Shown here: in pieces, positions 49,397 through 57,748 of the stretch | Layout: every line of letters starts with the position of its first letter | Position numbering within the stretch: position 1 is the first letter of the stretch | DNA from: Pedobacter sp. D749 | GTDB taxonomy: Bacteria; Bacteroidota; Bacteroidia; Sphingobacteriales; Sphingobacteriaceae | Direction of reading: 5' to 3' | NCBI RefSeq assembly: GCF_019317285.1 | Contig: NZ_CP079218.1 | Span: 1-64,000, forward strand | DNA length: 64,000 bases | Notes under the pieces: model-generated | What the model was told of the DNA's origin: nothing | The model's input: the letters and a program-made list of their open reading frames with translations, nothing else | Databases searched by the model: none | Made by a program: the position numbers and the translations under genes

Positions 49397-50350
49397 CTAT
49401 TTAGAAAGGTTTTGCAGTTGTTCTGCCATTAACGTTACCTTAGCTTCCAAATCGTTAAACCTCCCGTAGAGTTCTCCAGGCTCTGGGAAATCGAATAAAA
49501 CACCCGCCCGCAAGTACCACAATTCCAAAACATCTGATTGATCTAAAATTATGTTCGGGTAATCTCTTTTGTTTTGGTTGTCTGATATTAAAATTAGCTT
49601 TCCAGTATCGTGAACTCGGTTTAGTACCCTTTTAATTACAATCCCTTCAGACTTTGTAACTACAATATAGATACGCCTATCGCGTATATCTTCAATGCTT
49701 TCAGTCCATCTGCCAACTGCAATAGATGAATTTGGAAGCGTTGGCATACTATGGCCTTTTACTTCGAATGCGCGATGTGTGCCACCCCTTATGCCTGGCA
49801 TTTTAATAGTCGGTAGGTTTCCAATATATTCAGGATCGCCGTAACCATTTAGGTAACCAGCCGCTGCTTTTGCGGCTACAAGCGTTACTAAATCTTCATT
49901 ATTTTCACTGATTGCAATAACCTTTGGCGTTCCTAAATTAAGAGTTGGGGGGGCATTATTATGAGTTGGGGTGTCAGTTGGAGTGTCAAATTTACCAAAA
50001 GTTGGGGTGTCACTATTGGCATTTTTTAATGCTGAAACTCCTGACTTTTGCATATCATCATTAGGGGTATTTGCATTTATTTTATCTAATTCATTTGGGG
50101 TTACCAGCATTTCGCCGATGCCATTAAGCAGCCATCTAGGATTTACATCAACAAACATATTGGTAATAGCTACTAAAATGTCAGTAGTAGGTATTGGATA
50201 TTTCTTAGTTCTAGTATCAATATTAAATAATCTATTCAATGTTTGTTGAGATACGTTCTCTAATTGCTCTGCAAAAACCCTTACTACCCCATTGGAATAA
50301 TGATTTATTAATCTTTTAACTCGTTGATTTATAGGAGGAAGAGAATCCAT
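49397..50350 (-). CDS. LexA-like phage repressor (S24 peptidase)
   Basis: A 317-aa repressor. The N-terminal region is a helix-turn-helix-like DNA-binding domain (SQQTLNRLFNID). A low-complexity linker with repeated DTPT (about 110-135) follows, then an S24 domain with cleavage site A164-G165, catalytic S201 in GHSMP and K240 in VIKRV; spacing fits LexA. DNA damage with RecA should trigger autocleavage and induction. It is divergent from the early operon, with two direct repeats between. Confidence 0.9.
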   Translation of the reverse strand: MDSLPPINQRVKRLINHYSNGVVRVFAEQLENVSQQTLNRLFNIDTRTKKYPIPTTDILVAITNMFVDVNPRWLLNGIGEMLVTPNELDKINANTPNDDMQKSGVSALKNANSDTPTFGKFDTPTDTPTHNNAPPTLNLGTPKVIAISENNEDLVTLVAAKAAAGYLNGYGDPEYIGNLPTIKMPGIRGGTHRAFEVKGHSMPTLPNSSIAVGRWTESIEDIRDRRIYIVVTKSEGIVIKRVLNRVHDTGKLILISDNQNKRDYPNIILDQSDVLELWYLRAGVLFDFPEPGELYGRFNDLEAKVTLMAEQLQNLSK

Positions 50351-50360
50351 TGAAATTTAT

Positions 50361-50398
50361 TTACTTAAATGTTTGTTATTTATTACTTAAATGTTTGT
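50361..50398. promoter_or_regulatory. Tandem operator repeats, repressor/early promoter region
   Basis: TTACTTAAATGTTTGT occurs exactly twice, at 50361-50376 and 50383-50398, 22 bp apart (two helical turns). It lies directly upstream of the divergent repressor and early genes. A possible early promoter uses TTG at 50395-50397 (within copy 2) and CACTTTTG at 50419-50426, one base off the -7 consensus. Confidence 0.7.
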
Positions 50399-50438
50399 AT
50401 AATTGTGTCGCAAAGAAACACTTTTGCAAACGCAAGAT

Positions 50439-50672
50439 ATGAAAAATCAAAACGAAATGTACCAAAACAAGAAAAAGCCTGAAATCAATATTCCGGCCTC
50501 AGTTACGGCTGATATTGTTGGCTGTAGCGAAAGCTTAGTAAAGCAAGTACGTACTGGAGACCGGAACGCAACTAAAGGCGCTGGCGCAAAGGTAGCGGTT
50601 GTTGATGATTTATTAACTATAGGCACAACCGCATTAATTCAACACATTAAAAAGGTTGTAAAATTAGGGTAA
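50439..50672 (+). CDS. Small protein in the ner position
   Basis: A 77-aa basic protein. PASVTADIVGCSESLVKQVR looks like a helix-turn-helix; in Mu, Ner at this position is a small DNA-binding regulator of early transcription. ATG 50439 is chosen over the TTG at 50403, which adds 12 residues lying over the promoter. Its stop overlaps the transposase start (TAATG). Confidence 0.65.
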   Translation: MKNQNEMYQNKKKPEINIPASVTADIVGCSESLVKQVRTGDRNATKGAGAKVAVVDDLLTIGTTALIQHIKKVVKLG

Positions 50673-52753
50673 TGCAGTATTTAAACACAAATATCCTTTG
50701 TTTAAGCTACTACGAATATATTGTTTATTTCGGCTTAGATGCCTATAAGAATGATAAAAGACGTAATCTGATGACCGTTCATGGCATTGGAGGCAATGGC
50801 CGTAAAGTGTTTATTGAATTTGAAAGCTTACAGCCTAAGCGTAAAGAAGTCATAGTAAAAAAGATTGGTAGCCCCTACGAATACATGGCAAAACAGCCAA
50901 TACTTGACTTAATTGATTGGGATTACATGGCTCAATCTTTCTACTCTGATTTTGTACTTCCCAACGGTGACAAATTGCCGAATACCAATATTAACGCGAA
51001 GGGTAAAGAGCAAATTAACTATGTTGAGCGCTATACTAAAGCCGCCAGCTGGTTAAATATGATTGACCGTTTAACCTCTGATAAAAGGGCTTTAAAACAA
51101 CTTTTAAATCTATCGGTAATGGACTTTTGGGATACCGTTAGCGAATTGATTTTAAATGAGGGTGTTAAACTTCCAAGTGCGCCAAAAAGACTTAAAGAAA
51201 AAGTTAAAGAATATAAAGCTATTGCAGATACGGAAGACCGTTATGCATCATTAGTGGACTTAAGCAAGTTTGGCAATAGTCATTCAACTAAAATTAAAGA
51301 TGAAGAAAGCGAAGCGTTACTGTTGAAAATGCTTAGTGATCCACGTAAGCAAGATAATACTGTTATTGCTTCTGCCTATAATCTTTGGGCTAAGAAAGCA
51401 GAGAAACCAACTATAAGTGTTGGGGCTGTTGGCTATTTCGCCCGTAATAATGAACATATTATTGCGCCTTTAAGGGATGGTTTAAAGAAAGCTGCTAATG
51501 TTTATACCAAGGATATACAGCGTAAACGTGCTACTGCACCACTGTTATTTATCAATGCCGATGATAACTGTTTAGATTTATTCTTTGAGGTTGAAAAGCT
51601 AAAGGCTGACGGTAAAGTGCAAAAAAGCAAGCATTACCGCCCTATGTTATACGTAATTATTGATACTTACAATGATTATATCTTAGGCTATGCCGTTGGT
51701 GATACTGTTACACACGAACTTGTTTATTCAGCATTCAGAAATGCTATTAACCATATCGCTGAACTTACTGGTGGTTATTATCTTCCACACCAATTACAAA
51801 CTGATAGATGGGGATTAGATGTAAAATATAAAAACGAATTAGGCCAGTTTTACAAAAAAGTCGCCCGTTTTACGCCTCAATCTCATGGTGTACCGCAAGG
51901 TAAATACATCGAAAGATCATTTGGTGTGGAATGGCACCAGGTGTTAAAAGTAATGCCAACTAATAACTATGCAGGCCAAAATATTACTGCAAAAGAACGG
52001 TTAAGCGCTGAATACATTGTAGAAGCAAGCAAAAACTATCCAAGCATTGACAGAATGCCGGAAGTTGTGGCCAGTTTCATCAATGTAATGCGCATGAAAG
52101 CTAACCCAAAAACAGGGGTTAGCCGCCAATCAGAATGGCTAAATGCCTTCCATGCATCGGAAAAAAGCCAGCAAAAAGCCATTGATGTTAGCTTAAAACT
52201 TCAATTATTCGGTAAAAAATACGAACATGATGCTACAATTACCAAAAGCGGCTTAAAGCCAGTTATAGGCGGTGAAAAGATCACTTTAAACATTCCTCCT
52301 GAAGTAATCTGGCAAAACAACGGTAAAAAGGTAGACATCATTTATGACCCTCAAAATCTTAATGAGATGATGGTAACTGATGGTAAAGGTTTAAGCTTTA
52401 TCGCTCCAAAATACGACTTCGTACCATCCAATTTCGCGGATTATAAAGAAGGTGACCACGCCAGAATACAGGGGTTGTTTGATGAAAAGAGAAGCATTAA
52501 CCGCCTAATGGCTGAAACCATTCAAAGCCGCTTAAAATCCTTGCCAAATATCAATGTAGAAGGCTTAATGCAAGGCGGGGTATTGCTTAAGGACTTAAAA
52601 AACGAAGCGGAACGCGAATACTTAGAAAACCTTTACCAGCCGAAAGAAATCGAAGCGCCAACAGTGGTACTGCCTGAAGCTAAGAAGAAAATTAAAGCAT
52701 CGAAGAAAGTTTTAGCTATTGCTGAAGCGGAAGATATAAGAAATTTTTATTAA
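50672..52753 (+). CDS. MuA-like DDE transposase
   Basis: A 693-aa transposase. The catalytic acidic residues are visible as D297/D298 (INADDNC), D378 (LQTDRWG) and E414 (KYIERSFG), a DDE triad with a 35-residue D-E spacing. The N-terminal ~250 residues hold the end-binding region and the C-terminal basic tail probably contacts MuB. It shares bases with the ner-position gene. It inserts and replicates the element. Confidence 0.9.
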   Translation: MQYLNTNILCLSYYEYIVYFGLDAYKNDKRRNLMTVHGIGGNGRKVFIEFESLQPKRKEVIVKKIGSPYEYMAKQPILDLIDWDYMAQSFYSDFVLPNGDKLPNTNINAKGKEQINYVERYTKAASWLNMIDRLTSDKRALKQLLNLSVMDFWDTVSELILNEGVKLPSAPKRLKEKVKEYKAIADTEDRYASLVDLSKFGNSHSTKIKDEESEALLLKMLSDPRKQDNTVIASAYNLWAKKAEKPTISVGAVGYFARNNEHIIAPLRDGLKKAANVYTKDIQRKRATAPLLFINADDNCLDLFFEVEKLKADGKVQKSKHYRPMLYVIIDTYNDYILGYAVGDTVTHELVYSAFRNAINHIAELTGGYYLPHQLQTDRWGLDVKYKNELGQFYKKVARFTPQSHGVPQGKYIERSFGVEWHQVLKVMPTNNYAGQNITAKERLSAEYIVEASKNYPSIDRMPEVVASFINVMRMKANPKTGVSRQSEWLNAFHASEKSQQKAIDVSLKLQLFGKKYEHDATITKSGLKPVIGGEKITLNIPPEVIWQNNGKKVDIIYDPQNLNEMMVTDGKGLSFIAPKYDFVPSNFADYKEGDHARIQGLFDEKRSINRLMAETIQSRLKSLPNINVEGLMQGGVLLKDLKNEAEREYLENLYQPKEIEAPTVVLPEAKKKIKASKKVLAIAEAEDIRNFY

Positions 52754-52759
52754 TAAAAA

Positions 52760-52784
52760 AGCCGCCACGGTGGGCGTGGCAGCT
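52760..52784 (+). promoter_or_regulatory. Hairpin between transposase and MuB-like gene
   Basis: AGCCGCCACG (52760-52769) pairs with CGTGGCAGCT (52775-52784) with one mismatch and a 5-nt loop, 6 bp after the transposase stop. It could partly terminate, stabilise or regulate expression of the downstream ATPase. Confidence 0.5.
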
Positions 52785-52805
52785 AAACTTTTAACAATGT
52801 GTATT

Positions 52806-53657
52806 ATGAATACGGTAACAAAAGAACAAATTAAAAATGAATTAGCCAATTACGTGGCTAAAATCGGTAGCCAGAATGCAGCCAGCAAAAGGCTTACCAA
52901 TGTTTCAAACGCTACGATCAGCAATATTCTGGCGGAAAAATGGGATAATATTGGCGAATCAATGTGGATATCTATCCAAAAGCAAATAACAGTTTCCTTA
53001 GATGGGTGGCAGGTTGTTTCCAATGTTCGCAGGGTAAAGCAGTTGCACCAGCTTTATTCTGATGCCAAAGACTTTAGTGAAGTATTTTGTGTGGTAGCGC
53101 CTGCTGGAAGCGGTAAATCTCAACCTGCTACGCTATTTACTGAATACCCAAACGTTTACCGAGTGGTATGTAAAGAGCATTTTAGCCGTAAAACTTTCTT
53201 AGTTGAATTGCTTACCGCGATGGGTAAAGACGGTAGCGGATACACTATCCATGAATTAATGAATGAGGTTTTAAACTCTATTCTAAAAGCAGAAAAACCG
53301 CTAATCATCCTGGATGAAGTTGATAAGCTTAACGATCAGGTATTATACTTCTTTATCAGCATTTACAATACTACTGAAGATAAATGTGGTATCGTTCTCC
53401 AGGCTACAGATTTCTTCAAAAAAAGAATCACCAGAGGTGTTAGCGCTAACCGCAAAGGGTACAAGGAAATTTATAGCCGTTTCGGTAGAAACTTCGTTGA
53501 GTTGCCGAATAATACTGATAGAGATTTAGCCGAAATAATTAAGGCTAACGGCGTGAAAGAAGAAGGCGAAATAATCAGGATCACTAACCAAAGCGAGGGC
53601 GATATACGCCGTATAAAACGCCTTGTTAAAGCTTATTTAAGAAAGGAGGCTGCATAA
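52806..53657 (+). CDS. MuB-like AAA ATPase target-selection protein
   Basis: About 283 aa. An N-terminal HTH (SQNAASKRLTNVSNATISNIL) precedes a P-loop PAGSGKS (99-105) and Walker B LIILDEVDK; a C-terminal AAA helical part follows. MuB binds DNA and delivers targets to MuA. ATG 52806 is chosen; in-frame starts at 52797 and GTG 52770 (inside the hairpin) are less likely. The stop overlaps the next start (TAATG). Confidence 0.88.
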   Translation: MNTVTKEQIKNELANYVAKIGSQNAASKRLTNVSNATISNILAEKWDNIGESMWISIQKQITVSLDGWQVVSNVRRVKQLHQLYSDAKDFSEVFCVVAPAGSGKSQPATLFTEYPNVYRVVCKEHFSRKTFLVELLTAMGKDGSGYTIHELMNEVLNSILKAEKPLIILDEVDKLNDQVLYFFISIYNTTEDKCGIVLQATDFFKKRITRGVSANRKGYKEIYSRFGRNFVELPNNTDRDLAEIIKANGVKEEGEIIRITNQSEGDIRRIKRLVKAYLRKEAA

Positions 53658-53842
53658 TGAATACGTTAGAATGTACCGAATATGGCTGTAGAACAAACCA
53701 CATGCATGGTGAAAGGTGGAATAGTAAAGTTGGATTTGTCATCAACAAAGAAGAACACTTATGTACGCCATGTGCAACCAAAAGAATAGGATTTAAAATA
53801 TTAAGTGCCATAAACGCAGAACGCAAAACAATTAAATCATGA
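53657..53842 (+). CDS. Small Cys-rich protein, possible zinc ribbon
   Basis: A 61-aa protein with cysteine pairs CTEYGC and CTPC and His residues between, a plausible zinc knuckle. It overlaps the MuB stop (TAATG) and the next gene (ATGA). No known function; conserved packing supports a real gene. Confidence 0.6.
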   Translation: MNTLECTEYGCRTNHMHGERWNSKVGFVINKEEHLCTPCATKRIGFKILSAINAERKTIKS

Positions 53843-54216
53843 ACGCACAAAAATTTATAACTGAAGCTAACAAACAGAGAGTTTGCCAGCTCTTGGGCTG
53901 GTCACTAGGTGACTATACACAATACCAGGAAAATAAAGGGCTTGAATATTTAAGCGAAGTGGTTTGTTGCGATTTGTGGAGTGTAAACAACCTGGCTAAA
54001 GCCCCGTTTTTCTGGAGGTGGTGGGTTAACCATTGGAACGCACGGGATGTCGAATTTATAGCCGACGCGAGTAACTGGCCTTTAGATTGGTTACGCCGCA
54101 AATACAACGATTTGAATGCGGTGGATGGCTTTACGTTCTGGCCTCATAAAATCATCATGGAGCAAAGCTATGCATACATGATTGGCGATCTAAATAAAGA
54201 ATCAGTACGGGTATGA
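53839..54216 (+). CDS. Hypothetical early phage protein (125 aa)
   Basis: A Trp-rich soluble protein (FFWRWWVNHWN, NWPLDWLRRK). Joined by ATGA overlaps to both neighbours, so translation is coupled. I do not recognise the family; typical of Mu-like early operons. Confidence 0.6.
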   Translation: MNAQKFITEANKQRVCQLLGWSLGDYTQYQENKGLEYLSEVVCCDLWSVNNLAKAPFFWRWWVNHWNARDVEFIADASNWPLDWLRRKYNDLNAVDGFTFWPHKIIMEQSYAYMIGDLNKESVRV

Positions 54217-54503
54217 AAGGCGGGGATATCATTGCTATTGTAGAGAAACAAACGGGTTTTACATTGGCGCAAATGAAGGCTACCCGTAAGGACGAAGTAC
54301 TTAAGCCTCGCTATCTTTTAACCCTTTTATTGCATGAAGAAGGCTGGAGTGCGGACAGGATAGCGGAACTATTTACCCGCAATAGAACGGGTACAGGGAA
54401 AGCTTTGAAAAATGCAGATAAGCTGCTGGGAAACGATAAATATTTTAAAAAGAACTATTTGGCTTGTGTGGCCAAAATAACTGAATTAGAAGATGCGATT
54501 TAA
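54213..54503 (+). CDS. DnaA domain IV-like DNA-binding protein
   Basis: A 96-aa protein whose helices align by eye with DnaA domain IV: TGFTLAQMKATRKDEVLKPR matches the VDMVKSQTRKREIVQARQ region of the host DnaA, LLTLLLHEE the next helix, and IAELFTRNRTGTGKALKNADKLL the signature helix. The GGRDHSTV box-contact motif is altered to TRNRTGTG. It lacks the AAA+ domain. It could bind host DnaA boxes or a variant site, or compete with DnaA. ATGA overlap with the upstream gene. Confidence 0.6.
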   Translation: MKGGDIIAIVEKQTGFTLAQMKATRKDEVLKPRYLLTLLLHEEGWSADRIAELFTRNRTGTGKALKNADKLLGNDKYFKKNYLACVAKITELEDAI

Positions 54504-54885
54504 AGCAAATAAAGACCAATTGGAAGCCGTGGTAAAAATGCTGGGCATGATGCTGGATAGCTTTCCGGCTGAAACGATTGAAGAGGAAGTTTTTGAAGAA
54601 ATTGTAAATAAGATTTTTATCAGGCTACAGGCTAAATCGCTGCAAATATACTGCAATAAAAATAGCTGGGCTTTTTCCCTTAATGCAATTGAAGCGAAAT
54701 GCATCCATATTTTTTGCAAAAATACTTATCTAGATGAAGTAAACTATCACTACGAAGCGCACCAGTTAAGAAAGATATTTAACGAAATAGATAAAATTTA
54801 TGGCAGGATTAAAGCAAAAAATAGCCCAAACAGAGGCATCGTTACGGAATCACCCGTATACAGACTGGATCGCCCGTCACGATAA
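54493..54885 (+). CDS. Hypothetical early phage protein (130 aa)
   Basis: A helical N-terminal half (LEAVVKMLGMMLDSFPAETIEEEVFEEI) and a beta-rich middle part. It overlaps the upstream gene by 11 bp and the downstream frame by 86 bp if both starts are right; its last ~25 residues (from about NSPNRG) look less protein-like. No family recognised. Confidence 0.5.
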   Translation: MRFKANKDQLEAVVKMLGMMLDSFPAETIEEEVFEEIVNKIFIRLQAKSLQIYCNKNSWAFSLNAIEAKCIHIFCKNTYLDEVNYHYEAHQLRKIFNEIDKIYGRIKAKNSPNRGIVTESPVYRLDRPSR

Positions 54886-55585
54886 GATAACAGAATTAAA
54901 AGAACAGTTAAAACAGAAGAATATGAACACAGCAACATTAAGTAAACCAGCAAACGAATTATCCGCAGCAGAATTAAAAGCCCTATTGGCTGACAGAGAA
55001 AGCGAAGAACAAAACCAACGTATTCAAAAACGTAAAGATTACGAAGTGCTTAGGGATAGTACTGTAAATGAATTGGTAGGTGGTGCGATGCATTTTAATG
55101 GGGTTTTAAAGGGTTTTAAAACCAATGCTTACAATGACCTTGAAGCAATGTATAAGCTGCTTCAGGAGCATAGTTCACGCCATGAGAAAGGCAAAGGTAC
55201 TTTTACCATTGAAAATAGTGAAAGCACAATGAAGGTTCAATTTAAAAGGCACGATGCAACGATGTTCGATGAACGTGCTACGCAAGCGGAAAAATACATT
55301 CTGGAGTTTTTAACAGATGAATTTGGCGATGACAGCGAATCTGATCCGCGCAACAAATTAATTAAAAAGTTGCTGGAGCGTAAAAAGGGTAAAGTAGATA
55401 AAGACAATGTATTGCTTTTGGCTGGAATGAAAGATGACTTTCCTAATGCAAATTGGCATAAGGGAATTGATCTTTATTTAGAAAGCATTGTGCCGGCACA
55501 TACTAAATATTACGCTCAATTCTACTACCGTAATAGCGTTGATGATGCCTGGTTATCTATCGTTTTGGACTTTGCTAAACTTTAA
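54800..55585 (+). CDS. DUF3164-like early phage protein
   Basis: About 261 aa. The core (from about residue 60) resembles DUF3164 proteins found in Mu-like phages: a charged helix pair, then a middle domain around HSSRHEKGKGTFTIENSES and a C-terminal domain ending SVDDAWLSIVLDFAKL. ATG 54800 overlaps the preceding gene by 86 bp; the internal ATG at 54923 (M42) would avoid this. Role unknown; early operon position. Confidence 0.6.
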   Translation: MAGLKQKIAQTEASLRNHPYTDWIARHDKITELKEQLKQKNMNTATLSKPANELSAAELKALLADRESEEQNQRIQKRKDYEVLRDSTVNELVGGAMHFNGVLKGFKTNAYNDLEAMYKLLQEHSSRHEKGKGTFTIENSESTMKVQFKRHDATMFDERATQAEKYILEFLTDEFGDDSESDPRNKLIKKLLERKKGKVDKDNVLLLAGMKDDFPNANWHKGIDLYLESIVPAHTKYYAQFYYRNSVDDAWLSIVLDFAKL

Positions 55586-55589
55586 GGAC

Positions 55590-55646
55590 ATGGCAAAATT
55601 ATTTCGAGTCAAATTAAGATTGTGGTTGGCTGCAAGAAAGAAGTAA
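55590..55646 (+). CDS. Possible 18-aa basic micro-protein
   Basis: A 18-codon frame (M-A-K-L-F-R-V-K-L-R-L-W...) 4 bp after the DUF3164-like gene. It is basic and amphipathic. Too short to judge; may be chance. Confidence 0.2.
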   Translation: MAKLFRVKLRLWLAARKK

Positions 55647-55715
55647 TTACCCCTTGTGATTATAAATGCGCTAAGACAGTGTGCATCTATCTATAAAAGA
55701 TAAGCTGATAATGAA

Positions 55716-55934
55716 ATGAAAAGGAATGAGTTAACTATAGCGGGCGCTTTAGCAATTGGCGATACTTTCTATAAAGCCAGTGATAAAACTAAAAAGGTTT
55801 TTGAACGGATAGAAGGCGAAATGAAACAAAGTGCTTTTGCAATGTACAACGTCACCGCTCACAAACATGGGAGTAAGTTCCCTGAAGCAATGAAAAGTAA
55901 TACAGCCGTGGTGTTTTTGCGCCATATCGGCTAA
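55716..55934 (+). CDS. Hypothetical early phage protein (72 aa)
   Basis: A small soluble protein (TIAGALAIGDTFYKASDKTKKV, then HKHGSKFPEAMKS). No family recognised. Its stop codon lies within the first half of the 20-bp inverted repeat at 55925-55972. Confidence 0.5.
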   Translation: MKRNELTIAGALAIGDTFYKASDKTKKVFERIEGEMKQSAFAMYNVTAHKHGSKFPEAMKSNTAVVFLRHIG

Positions 55935-55972
55935 TTATCCGATAATTTAATATATCGGGTAATTAGCCGATA
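55925..55972. promoter_or_regulatory. Four TATCGG half-sites at 14-bp spacing
   Basis: TATCGG (55925-55930), CCGATA (55939-55944), TATCGG (55953-55958) and CCGATA (55967-55972) follow each other at exactly 14 bp. Together they form two 20-bp arms, TATCGGCTAATTATCCGATA and TATCGGGTAATTAGCCGATA, which are inverted repeats of each other except one G-U-type mismatch, with an 8-nt loop. It lies 16 bp before the RecA-like gene. It can be a multi-site operator or an RNA hairpin or both. Confidence 0.75.
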
Positions 55973-55988
55973 AATTTCGATTTAAAAT

Positions 55989-56816
55989 ATGAAACCATTA
56001 GGAATAAAACAATTTCATCAGAAAACATTTAGCCTTTTAGATTTAAAAGGCAGCAAGTTTGCAGGGGTTTTGGGTAATGTTACCCGCCACTTTACATGCG
56101 TTATTTACGGGTATAGCGGCAACGGAAAAACAGAGTTCTGTGTACAGCTGGCTAAAGAACTTGCTAAACATGGGCGGGTGGCCTGGTTAAGTTATGAACA
56201 ACGCCACGGCTTCGATTTGCAGACCGCTACACGCCGTAACAATATGGAAGAACAAAGCGGCAACTTTATCCCTATTGATCCGCTGGCGAACATTGAAAAG
56301 GGCGTAAGCTTATTAGAGGATTTATACAACTACCTATCAAAGAAAGCAAGCCCTGAATATATCTTTATTGATAGCCTGGATTATACAGGCTTCACATTTG
56401 ATGATTACAAGCTTTTGAAGGAACGCTTTGATGGTAAAAAGACTTTCATATTCATTGCACACGCAGATAAGTCTGGCAATCTTAAAAAGTCTGTTAGCCG
56501 TGATGTTTTGTTTGATGGTGGCATGGGTATCCGCGTAAAAGATTTCATTGCTGAAGCTGAAAAGAATAGATACGGGGGATTTGAGCCGTATATCGTTTAC
56601 GAACAAAAGGCTAGGGAACGGAATCCTGCATTCTTTACTATGAGGCTAAAAGGCCAAACAGCCCTGCCATTAGCGGAGGGCGCTGAAGCTGTACCCACTC
56701 CTAAAGATAGGGGTAATTCGCCAATACCCCCTATTGAAAGTATAGGGATAAAAGCCAAACAGCCCGTTAAAGTTGATGGGCTAAAAGTATCAAAAAACCC
56801 TTTAGTGGTATGTTAA
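55989..56816 (+). CDS. RecA-like phage ATPase (Sak4-type)
   Basis: A 275-aa RecA-fold NTPase with P-loop GYSGNGKTEF (K47), a Walker B-like YIFIDSLD and an AWLSYEQR strand, but no N-terminal or C-terminal RecA domains. Similar phage proteins are Sak4-type recombinases or ATPases. The C-terminal ~40 residues are a Pro/Lys-rich tail. It overlaps the next gene by 7 bp. The TATCGG cluster lies just upstream. Confidence 0.72.
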   Translation: MKPLGIKQFHQKTFSLLDLKGSKFAGVLGNVTRHFTCVIYGYSGNGKTEFCVQLAKELAKHGRVAWLSYEQRHGFDLQTATRRNNMEEQSGNFIPIDPLANIEKGVSLLEDLYNYLSKKASPEYIFIDSLDYTGFTFDDYKLLKERFDGKKTFIFIAHADKSGNLKKSVSRDVLFDGGMGIRVKDFIAEAEKNRYGGFEPYIVYEQKARERNPAFFTMRLKGQTALPLAEGAEAVPTPKDRGNSPIPPIESIGIKAKQPVKVDGLKVSKNPLVVC

Positions 56817-57238
56817 AGTACATTTTAACCAGTCCTAAGTTTACAGGAAGTGTAACTTTTGGCTATGATAGTGGCGGTTTCCTTGTTTATTTTCTAAATG
56901 AAACGGAAATGACACCCATTCAAAAAGAATGGTTACTTAGAAAATTGCCTTTAGGCGATGGAAGTCTAAAGGAAATTAGCAAGCTTATTGAAGGTGATTT
57001 AAAAGAAGTGCCAGCAGATTTAAGTTTTGAAACCTTCTGGGATAAGTACGATAAGAAGATAAACCGAAAGCGTACAGAGCCAATGTGGAAGAAAATGCCT
57101 GATGCTGAAAGGATGGCGGCGATAATGAATATAAAGCCTTACGATAGTTATCTACAGCGCACGGGGATTGGTAAAGCACATCCCGAAAACTATCTAAAGA
57201 AAGAATATTTTAACGTTGAATGGCATAGAGAAAAGTAA
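56810..57238 (+). CDS. Hypothetical protein, possible replication-organiser-like
   Basis: 142 aa. The N-terminal part is beta-rich; the rest has FETFWDKYDKKINRKRTEPMW and AHPENYLKKEYFNVEW, reminiscent of the C-terminal domain of phage replisome-organiser proteins. Adjacent to the RecA-like ATPase. Tentative. Confidence 0.55.
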   Translation: MLKYILTSPKFTGSVTFGYDSGGFLVYFLNETEMTPIQKEWLLRKLPLGDGSLKEISKLIEGDLKEVPADLSFETFWDKYDKKINRKRTEPMWKKMPDAERMAAIMNIKPYDSYLQRTGIGKAHPENYLKKEYFNVEWHREK

Positions 57239-57331
57239 AATACATATTATAACAAATCAGAAGGCCAAAATCAGCAGGACTGATAGCTAAGATGTTTAAA
57301 GCAAAAGAGGTAACTCATTACAAAATGGACG

Positions 57332-57736
57332 ATGGAAAAGATAACGACACCCCAATTAATCAAGATTAAAATATTAATGAATCAACAGGGTTTAATTGAG
57401 TTTAGCCCTGAATTAGCCAAATCATTTAGCGATGGCCGTACTACAAGTGTTAGAGAGATGTACGGCCATGAAGCGTGGCTGCTGATTAAGCATTTAAGTG
57501 ATGAAGGCAAAGAGCCAACGGCAAAAGAAAGGATGCAGCGTAAGATATTGAGCATGGCACACGAACAAGGCTGGAAGTTGCCTGGTAGTAAAATAAATAT
57601 GGCTAAGGTGAATGCCTGGTGCATGAAGTATGGTGTACCAGTGCATAAGCCGTTTAATGACTACAATGAAATTGAACTACCTGCATTGGTTACTCAATTT
57701 GAAAAAATGTATGCAAAGCATTTGAGCGCAATTTAA
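57332..57736 (+). CDS. Early phage regulator, possibly GemA/gp16-like
   Basis: 134 aa. The pattern resembles a Bacteroidota phage family in the position of Mu gp16 (GemA): FSDGRTTSVREMYGHEAW, AKERMQRKILSMAHEQGW, AWCMKYGVPVHKPFNDY and ELPALVTQFEKMY. Identity with GemA itself is uncertain. It starts 93 bp after the preceding gene. Confidence 0.5.
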   Translation: MEKITTPQLIKIKILMNQQGLIEFSPELAKSFSDGRTTSVREMYGHEAWLLIKHLSDEGKEPTAKERMQRKILSMAHEQGWKLPGSKINMAKVNAWCMKYGVPVHKPFNDYNEIELPALVTQFEKMYAKHLSAI

Positions 57737-57748
57737 TATCTTCACGGA

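Noticed and set aside
49935..50020. Repeated GTGTCA phrases in the repressor gene
   Set aside because: Encodes the DTPT linker; not a separate DNA element.
57292..57369. 25-codon frame overlapping the GemA-position gene
   Set aside because: Short, out of frame with the larger gene, no supporting features.
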